Numbered from the stretch's first letter, positions 47,340-59,421 are shown. The stretch is DNA of 64,000 bases from Megaleporinus macrocephalus (GCA_021613375.1 CM038705.1:10067095-10131094), one strand, 5' to 3'. Numbers and translations: made by a program. The notes: generated by a model from the letters alone, not told the origin.

Positions 47340-48320
47340 ATGCATAGCCTCCCAATTTAAGGGCCTCAAAAATAGTTTGACAGATGGCTGTTCAGCTGTT
47401 TCATGGCAAGCTGTGTCTTATTCCCTCATTATTTCTCCTACTAGTAATCAGATTAAAGGTCTAGAGTCAATTTTAAAGTGTGCCATTTGCATTTGGAATC
47501 GGTTTCTGTTCACTTTCAATGTGGAGTCTGAAGAGCTTCAGAGAGAACCCAACAGGCCAAAGCTGGGGGGCTTAATTTAAGCACTGGTGAGCTCAGACAT
47601 ACCAAAAGGCCTAGACATTCACAAAAAACAACAGTCACAGTTGACAGAAGTACTCTTTCCCTGGTGAAGAAAACCTCTTCACAACAGTTGGCCAGATCCA
47701 GAACACCTACCAGGAGGTATGTGTATTAAGGGCAATGTCAATAAGCAAGAGAAGACCTCACCGGAGTTAGTCCGGAGGGGCTACCACAAAATGTAAAGCA
47801 ATAAGCCTTAAAAACATCTCAGAGCCAAACAATGAAATAGAAAGATCAACTATGAAAATGTGTGGGAAAATGTATATGGCCCAATACATACTGCCCTACA
47901 TGGGAAACATGGTGGTGGTAGTTTTACGCCATAAACGAGTATGGCTGCAAAGGAAACCAGTTCCTTTGTATAAATTTGATAAGGTGACCACTAACCAACA
48001 CAGCAGCTCATCTGAAATGTGTAGGTTTATAATTATCTGATCAGATTCAGCCCAATCCACCAATATTAATTGGACGGAATGACCAGACGCTAACTGCAAA
48101 AGCATGCATCTAAGTCACTGATGGCAAAAGTAAAAGTAAAAAGCCCCCAAAATCAAGACGACTGCAGTAAAGGCCAAGCGGAGCAACACCAGGAAAGAAA
48201 GTATACTGGTACTAGACCTTAGGGAACTGCTTACTGCATCCACATATTTAAAAAAATGATCATTTAATTTATGATTATGATCGTTTTCTTACAATACCTT
48301 TGGAACCACTATGTATGAAG
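47340..48320 (+). mobile_element. Decayed Tc1-type transposon (third family)
   Basis: Order of remnants on the plus strand: 'atttaagggcctcaaaaata' near the start, an N-terminal-like region at 47400-47580, STLSLVKKTSS-like codons at 47650, and a KHGGG-type block ('gggaaacatggtggtggtag') at about 47899-47918. All frames are broken. Confidence 0.6.
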
Positions 48321-48690
48321 ATGCTATTACTTTCACTTTAGATGTAAATATGCTTTGAGTCTATATTTGTTATATAATTTGAATATCATTTGAAAAATAC
48401 ACATAACTGTATGATCTTTGCTTAATTTGATCAATTTATGGACCCTCCTGTGAATATAATATGAAAGCAGATTATTACATCACTAAGTATGTAATGAGTA
48501 ATTACAGTTACATAGCATAGCAAATGGACTATAGTAGCTGTAAACATCCAAAGATTAAGAATTTAATTGTTCTACTGGTCAATAAGTAAACACTGTGCAA
48601 TATATGTCTTTAAGTATGTAATTGCATTTAATAAATTAATACTAAATTTATATGGGAATAAGTTTATGGAAGTTTATGGAAAACCCCTAT
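48321..48690. other. AT-rich DNA
   Basis: No feature recognised. Confidence 0.4.
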
Positions 48691-49160
48691 ATGAAATTCA
48701 CATTGGCTAACTGGAGGCTGACGCGACGTCCAGACCTCCAAACCGCGATGGTTCGCACAAGCCGCTTCCAAAAAATCCTTTCCCAGCCCATCCTTGCTCT
48801 CAAAGATAATTATGAAATTGGTTTCTTGTAGCGGCGATGATTCACCAAACCGTTTAATAGGCTTTAGCGAAGGCTGTGAAGTCGTATATCTCTTTTAATG
48901 TCACTTTGTAAGGATCAAGAGGAGTAGCGGGAGGGGGAAATGCAAACTTAGCTTAAGTTACGAGCCTTCAGGACCTGAAGGAGACGTGCCGCGGTCCCCG
49001 AGGGCTCTTTACTAGAGGAAAGAGTTTGGCGGAAAATCAGATTTACACATTTCCGCCCGTGGCGGTTGAATCATTTGAAACAGGCTTGCTTATGTGGTTT
49101 CTGACATGCTATTATTTTTAAAACGGATAAAAATACAGGCTTCAGGATGGCTGCTACCAA
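48691..49160. other. Unique island, candidate conserved non-coding DNA
   Basis: 'aagataattatgaaattggt', 'aaccgtttaataggcttta' and 'catatctctttta'-like cores in a GC-balanced, repeat-free block. Not coding in any frame with support. Confidence 0.35.
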
Positions 49161-49216
49161 AACAGTATTAAAAAAAAAATAAATCACTCAGTTCACGCAT
49201 TACAAGACCACATACA

Positions 49217-49745
49217 CTATATTAGAAAAAGTAGTCACTCATCCATCCACATCATTGAACTCAGGTGTTTCAATCTCTTCCTTGGTGTATAAAACCAATC
49301 ACCTAGACAAGCAGACTGCTTCTACACACGTTAGTGAAAGAGTGGGTCTCTCTCAGGAGCTCAGTGAACTCCAGAGTGGTACCGTGATAGGACGCCACCT
49401 GTGCAACAAGTCCAGTCGTGAAGTTTCCTCACTACTAAATATTCCACAGGGGACTGTCAGTGGTGTTATAACAAAGTGGAAGTGATTGGGAACGACAGCA
49501 ACTCAGCCACCAAGTGGTAGCCACGTAACAGAGTGGGGGTCAGCGGATGCTACAGACCTGCAAACTGTGGCCTTCAGATTAGCTCAAGAACATTGCGCAG
49601 AGAGCTTCATGGTATGAAGTTCCTAAACCGTGTGGAAAGTCTTCCCCAAAGAGTTGAAGCTGTTATAGCTGCGAAGGTTGGGCTGACATCATATTAAACC
49701 CTATGGATTAAGAATGGGATGTCGTTCAAGTTCATAGGCGTATAT
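49217..49745 (+). mobile_element. Second-family Tc1 element with N-terminal domain remnant
   Basis: Terminus 'cactatattagaaaaagtag'. The frame at 49255-49485 includes GLSQELSELQSGTVIGRHL and SLLNIPQGTVSGVITKWK, the helix-turn-helix DNA-binding start of a Tc1 transposase. It then jumps to the end region 'aaccctatggattaagaatg', so the catalytic domain is deleted. Confidence 0.85.
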
Positions 49746-49867
49746 ACTTGTATAAATCTAAGTGCGCATGCTTCATACATCATGTAAAATGGTAGTGTTA
49801 TGTGGATTCTCCTCGGCTCCGCCCACTTGCGAGCGATCCAAGACTCATCAACAGCCTTTTATAGCCT

Positions 49868-49992
49868 CGTCGCTGTCCAGAGAAAAACATTGTACTTTTA
49901 ATATAAGTCAGTGGAACCAGAATTTTTATTATTTACTTTTGGACCATGAGATTTGAACACAATGTACATGACAGCTGATTCAAGTTCAAGTG

Positions 49993-50059
<67 letters not shown>

Positions 50060-50092
50060 GAAAACAGCAAAATTTCTTTGGACAGCGAATAT
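49868..50092. mobile_element. MITE-A copy interrupted by (AT)n
   Basis: Left end 'cgtcgctgtccagagaaaaa', a 58-bp AT tract at 49998-50055, right end 'ctttggacagcgaatatata'. The microsatellite lies inside the element. Confidence 0.75.
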
Positions 50093-50194
50093 ATATATGT
50101 ATATATATGTTTGGTCTAGCTTTTCACAAAGTATCTGTGTTTGAGATCTGAGTCTGTTTAGTATTGTTTATTCCCTGTTTTTGACTATGACTAA

Positions 50195-51531
50195 GGGTGT
50201 GTCTCAAAACCTAGTGAGGGTCTACATAGGCAGCATTTTACATCATAGTATGCGCTACCGACATGTAGGCTGTCCCAGTACTTAGGGCGTTTTCACACCT
50301 GTAGTTTGTTTCACTGGTCCGGATCAGTTCATGAGTTTGGTTACTTGGAGTGTTTCCTCCTCGGTTAAGTTTGTTTTCACAGGCAAAAACCTAAACGCAC
50401 CAAAATGCGCCCCAACAAACCACATGAGCACATTGTCTCCTCTGATTGGTCAGAGCTTTCTGGTGTGCGAGCAAGAAAGTAAACACAGGGAGAAGATCTG
50501 CTTTTCCCAAACTACTGCACATTTCTTGTAGAGCGTATCACGGAGCAGCGGCAGAGACAGCATCTGTTCATAGCTGTAATAATAATCTGATAATATACCA
50601 AACTACAGTCCACCTGCAGACCACCCAGCTCACTCCAAACATCAAGTAGACAACGTCCCTCACTGCTAGTCCAAGAGAGACCTCGCTTCATTGTCCTCGC
50701 CCTGTTAGCTGCTCCAGTTCTCCACTTCTCTGTTTACGCCATCTGCCGCATCCCATAATGCAAAGCACACCTGGCTGCAGGAGATGTTTAGATCAAACTT
50801 GAGGAGTACATCTAGTACTAGTACTTGGGTCGGATCACGTTCTCAGCACAAATGAACCGCTCCAGAGTTTGTTTGGAACCGCACCGAGACCACCTCCTCT
50901 TGAGGGTCTCGGTGCGGTTGTTTTGGTCCACACCCGAGTGCGATTACTGTTTTCACTCCTGCCAAAATGAATCGCACCAAACAAACCAGAGTCCGTTTTA
51001 ACTGGACTAACTAGTGCTGGTGTGAAAACGCCCTTAGATACCTTAAACATGCTTCTACTGAGACACCTCATTTTAACCTGATTTTAAGGAAGCATCGAAC
51101 GCTTCCTCAGCCGCCAAGGCAATCCCATGATGCAACACAGGCAGAACTTTTTCCCAACATGTCGGACAAAATCAGAGCTACTAGCAGAGAAGTTATCTTC
51201 AAATGTGAGTTATTTTGATTCTCTCTGGTGTTTAAATGTGTTTCTGGTCATATAATCACACAAAACAGTATTTTATTTTATCAGTTACCTTCACCATTTA
51301 CAGTTTTATACTCGAGACATTAGCATTTATGCTAGCGGACTTATAAGGCTCGGGCTAAACCACTGGTCGCATGCTGCAGTGGGCGGGAACAAGCCGTGAC
51401 GCAGTCTCTCTCTAACTAGAGCGTCTCAGTAATCTGTTTTATGAGGAGAGATGAGGAGAGAACGCTGATACTTACACAGCTGCCTACCTAGACAGCCTAC
51501 TTAGACACTCACTAGGTTTTGAGACAGACCC
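50195..51531 (+). mobile_element. Non-autonomous DNA transposon D with a nested insertion
   Basis: Ends 'gggtgtgtctcaaaacctag' and 'ctaggttttgagacagaccc' are inverted. Sibling copies lie at 57469-58037 and 62393-63045. This copy is lengthened by the Harbinger-like insertion at 50285-51033. The interior has 'gagcgtctcagtaatctgtt' and 'gcatttatgctagcggac', with no transposase. Confidence 0.85.
50285..51033 (+). mobile_element. PIF/Harbinger-like element nested in transposon D
   Basis: A 15-bp inverted end GGGCGTTTTCACACC at 50285 with the inverse at 51019-51033. TTA duplications at 50282-50284 and 51034-51036 fit Harbinger target choice (TWA). It is 749 bp long with an inner palindromic 'gaccacctcctcttgagggt' region and no transposase frame. 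The sibling of transposon D at 62405 shows the uninterrupted site. Confidence 0.88.
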
Positions 51532-51536
51532 TATGC

Positions 51537-51820
51537 CTGTGGGTTATTTATGGGTTATGAGTGCTGGACAGTCCCCAATTGGCACATAAAACCAACCCAT
51601 ATACCTCCAATGTTATAGCCAATGTTCCAACCTTTGCTGATCAAGGGTACAGGGAGTGGCTTCAAACTCCTGAGAGCCAACGAGCACCACTCTCCACATT
51701 GCTAACATGCCCCAGCTCTTACTACCATCAGCCAGAGCTGCCTCTGTTATTTGGCCCACTTTCACGGTTCGTTCCAGGATGTTAAAGTGGCCGTTGTGGT
51801 GCTGTTAGTGTGACAGAATA
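51537..51820. repeat. Unclassified, probably repetitive DNA
   Basis: No domain in the frames here. I recognise no terminus. Confidence 0.3.
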
Positions 51821-51821
51821 A

Positions 51822-52230
51822 ATGGCTCACGTGGCCAATCAAAGGTGGCTCAATCATTTAAAAAGTATTAGGGGGCTCTTCCAGTCTGGCCCATCATGCC
51901 TGCCCTCAAGGCTCAAGAGAGCAATGACCTGTCAACGTCTGCGCTCATCATGCCACCAACAAGCTAAAGCTATCATGTCTGTAGAGGCCCACCAAGACAG
52001 CTCATCAGTGGTGGCTCGCAGAGCCTCCCTTCCTCTGGTTACCTCGACTGAAGCTAAAACTGTTCCTGTGCCCCAGATGGCTCCGGTTCCTGCTCCCCAG
52101 GCACCTCCGGTAAACCCTACCTCGACCCACACTGTGAATAATGCAAACAAGGACGGATTAAGGATAGTCTGGGCCCCTGGGCAACTCTTTGGATACCCCC
52201 CTCCCCCAAACCTGCGCCCCCCGTGATCAA
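51822..52230 (+). repeat. Member of a local repeat family (unit E)
   Basis: 'catcatgccaccaacaagct' and 'gtctgtagaggcccaccaag' are the inverse of blocks in 52980-54130. The 134-codon frame has a proline-rich end and no domain; I treat it as repeat-derived. Confidence 0.45.
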
Positions 52231-52640
52231 GGGCCCTCTAAAGGTATGCCCTGCTCTTCTCTAGGGCCCCCTGGTAGGGGCTCTCATAAGCAGGGCCCTA
52301 TAAAATTATGCCCCGCTCTTTCCTAGGACTCCTAATAGCCAGACGTTGAAGTCAGAGCAGTGCCACGACGCCTCGTCCGTTTTCATAATGGGCCCAAAAG
52401 CATGGCTAGGGCCCCCAAAAGCATGGCTAGGGCCCCCAAAAGCATGGCTAGGGACCCCAAAAGCATGGCTAGGGCCCCTAAGAGGCCCTGGGGTCAAAGT
52501 CCCTAAAAGTCAGAGGATCCCTAACTAGGAGGGCCCTCGAAAATAAAAAGATATTGTATCATAAATGTTGATAGGCATCGCAAAATGTTTTGGGCCACCT
52601 CAAAAGGGCCCTTGGGCGCTGGCCCCACTGGCCCGGTCAG
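52231..52640. repeat. GGGCCC-rich segment with a small 18-21-bp tandem repeat
   Basis: 'aaaagcatggctagggcccc' occurs four times at 52397-52477. 'gggccctataaaattatgcc' type text also recurs in a loose form (52230-52320). No gene. Confidence 0.75.
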
Positions 52641-52924
52641 TAATCCAGCCATAAATGCAAATACAGCTTCTTTATTTCACACTCAAGAGCACCAATGAAA
52701 CGGCACAACTTCTGTGTTAAGTAATTTAACTGATGGTAAGTTTTTAAACGCATTTCAGACCAACAGTTTAGTCTAAAATGATCCTGAGATTCTCCAATGC
52801 ATCGTTCTACGAGAGAACTTTCCATGAGGGAGTCTTTAGAGGCAATAAACGTACTGCTTACCGCTGAGAAACACTGACTACTCCCTCCAACTATACATTA
52901 GTCCACCAATTAACTTGACTGTAT
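52641..52924. other. No gene recognised
   Basis: Spacer DNA between the GGGCCC-rich block and the unit E copies. No repeat termini or coding signal recognised. Confidence 0.3.
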
Positions 52925-54140
52925 TCAACAACATTACCTGTGTAAGAAGTTATAGTAGCACCTCTGCCCATACTGCTCTCCTGGGAGGTGGTTCTGGCTG
53001 AGAACGAAGGTCACCAGTTGCATCTGGCCAACACTTCTGTGATAGTGACACTCAACTATGCTGGACATCCAGCTTTACAGGCTAAGCCTTGTTCTGTTCT
53101 AAGAAGCCTTTGTAACAGCAATCGAGATGAAGAACTGCAAGTCACCACTGATATGGTGTCTTGGTGGGCCAACACAGGCATGGTGGCTTGTTGGTGGCAT
53201 GATGAGCGCAGGCATTGATTAGAGGAGTAAAACAATATCGAAATATGGAATATCAGGATATTATGTTTGGTGATACTGTATCGATTCTCAAAAACACAGC
53301 ATCAATACACAAATTCCTGGTAGACAGTGAATCAGTGTGTTGTAGTTAAACCTCTGACCACTAGATGGCTAGTGTTGTAATCCATTTTCAGCTCCACTCC
53401 AACATTAACAAGCAGCACAAGGGCGCAATGCTATTGTAAGCAGTGATAAACTTGTTCATATAGTGGTGTGTTTTAATTGTAGAATTATAAAAATCACAGT
53501 GTATCACTTTGCTTGTAGTATCACGATATATCGTGATATATTGAATCGTGACGGCTGTATCACGATACGTATTGCATCGCCAGGTTCTTGCCAATACACA
53601 GCCCTAGCGTTGATGGGTCATTTCTTTCTGGAGCCTTGAGGAAAGACATGATGGGCCAGACTGGAAGAAGCCCCACAATACTTCTTCAATGATTGAGTCC
53701 CAAACGTGAGCCATTCATTATGTCACAGTAACAGTGATTCCGGCTGGGAATTAAGGTCCCCAGTTGCATCAGGCCATCACTTCTGTGATGGTGACACTCC
53801 ATTATGTTGGACATCCGTGTTTACAGATTTACTGAACAGCAATCGAGAGGAGGATCTGCAAGTCACCACTGATAAGGTGTCTTGGTGGGCCAACACAGCC
53901 ATGGTGGCTCATTGGTGGCATGATGTGCGCAGGTGTTGATGGGTTATTGCTCTCTGGAGCCTTGAGGCAAGACATGATAGGCCAGACTGGAAGAGGCCCC
54001 GTAATGCTTCTTCAATGATTGAGTCCCACATGTGAGCCATTCATTGTGTCTCAGTAACAGTGATTTTGGCTGAATGAAGGTCCCCAGTTGCTCCATTGTG
54101 TTGGACATCTGGCTTCAGCCAAGACATGTTTGGTGTTTAA
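52925..54140 (-). repeat. Three tandem copies of unit E, about 325 bp each
   Basis: Blocks 'aaggtccccagttgcatc', 'ctgcaagtcaccactgata' and 'ggtgtcttggtgggccaaca' recur at about 53010, 53755 and (partly) 54075. The first copy is split by a hAT element (53220-53606). The repeated text after 'gcgcaggtgttgatgggtta' shows the unit boundary. Confidence 0.7.
53220..53606 (-). mobile_element. hAT-type MITE-C, copy 2, inserted in unit E
   Basis: Minus orientation relative to 16908. The right edge is 'cttgccaatacacagcccta'. 8-bp duplications GCATTGAT (53212-53219) and GCGTTGAT (53607-53614) differ at one base and match the uninterrupted 'ggtgttgatgggtt' of the neighbouring unit E copy. Confidence 0.85.
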
Positions 54141-54257
54141 CCTTCTTTAATTTTCCTCTCAAGGCTAAATAATGTATTAACAAGTAATAAAATCTTATAG
54201 CCCCGAAGTTAGTACTGCACAATTCACATGCCTAAATCACTGCACATGGGTATTAAG

Positions 54258-54785
54258 TAGGGGTGTGCCATATTGTATCGTACACAATAATATCCCCAAC
54301 ATTTTTGAATATGGTGAACGATATTAAACCCTGGAATATCATGCCATATCACCCATCCCTAATTATCACATCAGGGTACTACTTTTACTGTTTTTAGAAA
54401 AATAAGAATTCACACTTTTCTCATTTCCATTTATATATCTACTAGAGACAGATTTCATCTGTCCAGTATCATTCACTTTACTTCAGTCCTGGATATATGG
54501 AGATATTTGGAGTGCATTATTTAGTATCGTGACATTCTGGATCATTGACTTCTGTTACAATCTGATGAAAATTCTTGTATTTTTTAATATCTCAGTTAGG
54601 GGTGTGCCATATATTGTATGCAATAATAAAATTTACATTTTCATTTTGTTGCAGTAGTGTATTCTTGAATTTTTTTTAATGTTTCAATGTTATTCAATGT
54701 TTTGTCATATCCCAAGAGTATCGCTATCGCAAAAAATACCATGAAATATCGTGATATTATTGTAAAGCCATATCGCCCACCCCTA
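54258..54785 (+). mobile_element. Non-autonomous hAT element (copy 2), perfect TSD
   Basis: Starts TAGGGGTGTGCCATA, ends ATCGCCCACCCCTA. Perfect 8-bp duplications GTATTAAG at 54250-54257 and 54786-54793. Same element as 1771-2292, same orientation. Confidence 0.93.
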
Positions 54786-54793
54786 GTATTAAG

Positions 54794-55330
54794 TAGGGGG
54801 AAGTAGCGGGAATGTGGTTTCTGACACTGTATGACACATACAGGTTCTAGTCAGATCTAGGCTTTAATTTCAGACCCCCAGTGAAATTCATCTATAAAAA
54901 AAATTGAATGAAATGGAAAAAATGAATCCGAAAAAAATTAAATAAAAAAAGGAACTCTCAAAAGTCCCTATGGCACCGAACGCTGGCCACAGACCCTTAA
55001 GCTACAGCACATTCCGCAGATGCGAAATCAGACCAGGGCAACACTGCCCGCCGTGTTCCTCGACCCATTCCTGAACAGTGTGTCCAGTGTTGCAGGCTGT
55101 ATCATCATGCTGAAAGAAGACACTGCCATCAGGGAACACCACTGCTATGAAGGCATGTACCTGCTAGGTAAGCAGCACATGTCACAACCACATCCACAGG
55201 AAAGGTGGGACGCTCGGTTTCCCAGCGGAACATTATCTTCGTTGCCCTCAGGCAATGATAAGCCTTGGGCGCCCAAAACCTTCTCCATGGTTTGTTCCTT
55301 CTCAGACTAGAGGTTAGCATTCCTGCGGGA
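54794..55330. other. A-rich stretch, then DNA with short open frames
   Basis: 54890-54960 is A-rich. 55020-55320 has opposed frames of 63-96 codons without domains. It may be an old repeat fragment. Confidence 0.3.
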
Positions 55331-55560
55331 CTTGTGGGTCACGCCACGATATTAGATGGGACAATCAATGAGAAAGGAATAATCTCTTTCTAAATATTTG
55401 CAAACAACGCATGAATTTCATTATTGTGGTACCGACACGCTGGAGCCTCAGCTGTGGACGGTGCAATTCCAATGCACCTCAATTAAGCCGGCTAAAGCCA
55501 AATCCAATATACAGCAGTCTTGATTAATTTTGGAGCAAAACATGTATTTGCCAATAGAAA
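55331..55560. other. Unique segment, candidate conserved element
   Basis: 'tcatgaatttcattattg'-like and 'cacctcaattaagccggc' cores, with no repeat recognised. Conservation is inference. Confidence 0.3.
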
Positions 55561-55970
55561 ATGTTCAATATTGGATGTTGTTTACCTTCATATGGGACTG
55601 TGCAGGCCAAAACATCTAGGCTGTGGACAGGAGTGGGGCAAATGTTGCAGATATTTGGCTGGTGGGACCAAATTCTAAAAAACACAGCCCCACGCAGACC
55701 TCAGGCCACTGCCTTAACATTCTGGAGATGCTCTGATCCAGTTGTCCCTAGACACCTGTCCATTTGTCCCGCATCCAACCCGTCGACTATGAGCACCACC
55801 TGTTCACTTACTGCCCACTATGTCCAGACCGTGTTATGCGCTAATGGTACATGATAGTTGATGCTACTCACTTCATCTGTGCTCATTATGCTGTGGCTAA
55901 TCTGTATATACTGTAGAACTGCTGTGGTAGCCAATCAGAAATTAACATTTTATACCTTGTTACTTTATAT
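55561..55970. other. No gene recognised
   Basis: The 97-codon plus frame at 55561-55854 has no domain. 55570-55640 resembles 47150-47220. Confidence 0.3.
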
Positions 55971-55977
55971 ATATATA

Positions 55978-56300
55978 TATCAATCAATCAATCAATTAAC
56001 CTTTATTTTATCTCGGAAATACATTGAGGGGTGACCCTCATTTGCAATGCAGCCGAGCATTGACACTTTAAGGGATTGAAAACATTTAAATAAGAGAATT
56101 AAAACTGATAACGAACACAAATAATAATAATAAATGAAATACAAATTTTTAAATAAACATTTAATATAGATGAATAAGATATAAATGTAATAAAATAATG
56201 TAAAATAAACATAAAATACATAAACATAAACAAATAAGATAATACTAATAAAAAAAGAAACTCATTTAAAACAATCACCATAGAAAAAAGCTGTTACAAA
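55978..56300 (-). mobile_element. Retroposon 3' end, reversed
   Basis: (CAAT)n at 55980-55996 then 'aacctttattttatctcgga' and 'gggtgaccctcatttgcaat' look like the reverse of a LINE/SINE 3' end with an ATTG tail. The AT-rich remainder is not diagnostic. Confidence 0.45.
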
Positions 56301-56329
56301 TCAAGAGACAGCACTAAGATATGTAGTTT

Positions 56330-56513
56330 AAAAATATGCTATAAAAAATAGCTTGGAAACAATTCCGGTCCCATAGACTTACATTGAAAGTATAGACAGT
56401 TTTTGGCCTCTCCTGTAAAGTAGTCGTTTTGGAGATACTTGGACAGCAACGATACAAACCAATACATTTAAGATATGTATTTTTTTGGTAAAAAGTTTAA
56501 AAACATGGCATAA

Positions 56514-56599
<86 letters not shown>

Positions 56600-56700
56600 T
56601 TTTATTTTTATACATCATTCGAATGCAGCAGCTGTTGTTTACATTGTGTGAAAATTTAGAATAGTAGCCGGAAATACTTGGACAGTAACGATATAAACCA
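56330..56700 (+). mobile_element. MITE-A pieces around an (AT)n tract
   Basis: 56330-56455 holds the right half ('acttacattgaaagtatag', end 'cttggacagcaacgata'). 56518-56596 is AT. 56597-56697 is a left/middle piece ending 'acttggacagtaacgata'. The arrangement matches 19011-19490. Confidence 0.7.
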
Positions 56701-56797
56701 ATACATCTGAGTGTTTTATACTCAGGTGATGTGTTTTGTTTGATCTGCTGCTTTAGTGAGGACAAGCTGAAGTGAGGTTTCCCGCTGCTGTATTATT

Positions 56798-56893
56798 GCT
56801 GTGTCCCAAACTGCATATTAACACACTTAATACACTATATGGCACATATACCATTAGAAGTGCACTCATTAGTGTAGAGGTTTGGGACACAGC
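56798..56893. mobile_element. 96-bp MITE with 14-bp inverted ends
   Basis: GCTGTGTCCCAAAC opens it and GTTTGGGACACAGC closes it, with 'agtgcactcattagtgtag' inside. Confidence 0.75.
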
Positions 56894-57468
56894 ATTAGCC
56901 ACGTTCAACAGTCCAGCAGCTCCCTCGGCTGATTATAGCTCTCCTGTGCTGCTCGTTAGGTGCTCATTAAACATCTCAAGACGAAGTTAAAGGTATTTCC
57001 AGATTGAGGATGTATTAACTGAGGAAAATGAATCATTTCCTGTGGTAAAGTAATAAACCTAGCTTTGTATTTACCACCTTCTGTTTTACTCGATGGAACT
57101 GCAGCAGGTAGACGGGAAATTACAGGTAGAAGTTCATATTCACATAAAAAGCTGGCGAGTAAGAAGCTTTCAGCTTTATATATGAGTACATGATCAAAGA
57201 GTGTGAACAAAAAATGACCAAATGGGGGTAAAACAGATGTTTTAAAGCAAAATACTAATTTTTATAAGAATTTTATGAAAAAAATCTAGTCTGGATTGTT
57301 CTTAACCGCTAACGTTCACCATGTGTTTTTTCCTTTTCCACTAACTTTTTTTTATAAATTGTCTTGCGGTGTGACATCACACTACAGTAGAATAACAAAA
57401 ATAACATGGTAATAATTTTAAGTTTAAGATCTCTTTATGCAAACTATGATTAATACATGCATATATAT
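56894..57468. other. No gene recognised
   Basis: Mixed, AT-rich. The minus frame at 56956-57210 has no domain. Confidence 0.35.
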
Positions 57469-58037
57469 GGGTGTGTCTCAAAACCTAGTGAGTGTCTAGG
57501 TAGGCTGTCTAGGTAGGCAGGTAGGTTCTCTCCTCATAAAATAGATTACTGAGACGCTCTAGTTAGAGAGAGACTGCATCACGGCTTGTTCTCGCCCACT
57601 GCAGCACATGACCGGTGGTTTAGCTGGTTGCTAAGCTACTAGCCGGCATCCAAAACTATAGCCTGAGGCTTAAAAATCCGCTAGCATTAATGCTAATGGC
57701 TCGAGTATAAAACTGTAAATGGTGAAGGACTCGTTACAGAGTTGATAATAAAACACTGTTCTGTGTGATTATATGACCAGAAACACATTAAAACTCCAGA
57801 GAAAATCAAAATAACTCAAAATAAACCACTTCACTGCTCGTAGATTTGCCTGTGTTGCATCATGGGATTGCCTTAGCAGCTGAGGAAGCATTCAATGCTT
57901 CCTTAAAACCAGGTCTAAATAAGGTTCCTCAGCGAGAGCATGTTTAAGCTATCTAAAAACAGCCTACATGTCTGGAGCGCATTCTATGAGGTAAAATGCT
58001 GCCTATGTAGGAGCTCACTAGGTTTTGAGACACACCC
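57469..58037 (-). mobile_element. Transposon D, complete copy
   Basis: 'gggtgtgtctcaaaacctag' to 'ctaggttttgagacacaccc', inner order reversed relative to 50195. No Harbinger insertion. Confidence 0.85.
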
Positions 58038-58506
58038 TATATTATTCATAACTGTTTCTCAATGGCCTAGTGACCCACACTAGTAGAGCTATTTTATAAA
58101 ACGATGACATTCTTAGTGGAAATGTATTACATGTCTCTAGAACAATACAATTAATAGGCCTAAATTGTCTGAATGTAAGACAATATAATAAAATCGTATT
58201 ATAATCTTTGTTCAGTATATGGATTTGAACAGAAACACTTGTTTGTGAATGACAAATTGATTAAAAGTTTACATTCACCTTTTTCCCTATGTATCCAGAA
58301 ATAAGACACATTAAAATCATGTCTGGGAGCGTCCAGGAGAAATCTGGAACTGAACTTTCTTTCTCAAACTGGAGCTCAAGATCTTTCTTTCTTTACCTTT
58401 GTTCTAATGATATCTGGTGGTGAAAACACACTTACTGATAAGATAGAGGCTTTTAAACAATCAGCTTAGGTGACTCAGAATTTTACACTATATACACACA
58501 CACATA
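58038..58506. other. No gene recognised
   Basis: Mixed, moderately AT-rich DNA between two transposons, with no domain or terminus recognised. Confidence 0.35.
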
Positions 58507-58704
58507 TTGTTGCTGTCCAATGAAAAACAAGTATCGATTTTGAGTTTTCTACATCATTTAAACACACCAATGGTCATTTACATTGTGTGAAAATTGCATG
58601 ATGAATGGACCAATAGAAGTGCTCCAAAACAGCTTGGAAAAAAATCTGGTTCCATTGACTTACATTGAAAGTAAAGTATGTTTTTGGTCTCTCCTGTAAA
58701 GTTG

Positions 58705-58781
<77 letters not shown>

Positions 58782-58782
58782 A
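58507..58782 (+). mobile_element. MITE-A copy ending in (AT)n
   Basis: 'ttgctgtccaatgaaaaaca' to 'ctctcctgtaaagttgctat', then 75 bp of AT in place of the right terminus. Confidence 0.85.
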
Positions 58783-59380
58783 ACACAAGCAACATTACGA
58801 AAATAGTGACGGGTTCCTCCTAATGATGCAGTCAGGTATTATGAATAATATCATGTTTCACCTCCCCCTGCCACCAAGCCCACCTATCATCAATAACTAG
58901 CTTAAAGACCCCCCTTTGATACAGTGTTTCAGCCCAAAATACATCACGCTACAGGAGGAAAACACACAGGGCCCTCTAAACTACACTGACTAGAAAGTCT
59001 GTAATGAATGCTGCACATGTTTAAAGACCCTACCTGTAGACCCTACCTGCTCTCCACTACTTCTGCTTGAGTGCAAACCTGCAGAAGCAAACCTGCCGCA
59101 CCAAATCGGCTGATTGATCACGTTCGGGGTTGAACTGTACCTTAGATTCTTGCCAAATTACTCCTTTAATGGAGCGGGTCTTGTATTTATGGGCAGCTCC
59201 TAATCGTCCGTATCCACACGGACAACATGACGGTCCTTATTGACGTTTCTTCCACAGCGGATCTATAATCAATAACTAATTGTGTGTTTCTTTTTCTTTT
59301 CATCTCTCGACATTTTCCTCCATTCCGGCACGTCGTGTCTTCTCCCATCATCCATGCTCTCATTTCCATTCAACCAGGTC
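58783..59380. other. Unique DNA, part candidate conserved element
   Basis: 59110-59300 ('aattactcctttaatggag', 'gtatttatgggcagctccta', 'cttattgacgtttcttccac') is repeat-free and motif-rich. No coding support. Confidence 0.3.
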
Positions 59381-59421
59381 AAGCACGCACGCACGCACAC
59401 GCACACACACACGCACACACA
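59381..59421. repeat. (CACG/CA)n microsatellite
   Basis: GCAC and ACAC units over about 40 bp. Confidence 0.9.

Noticed and set aside
49255..49485. Small DNA-binding protein gene
   Set aside because: It is the helix-turn-helix start of a deleted Tc1 transposase, flanked by Tc1 terminus sequence.
51822..52226. 134-codon frame as a protein gene
   Set aside because: Its sequence overlaps a locally repeated family (unit E) that is reversed elsewhere; no domain or splice signal.
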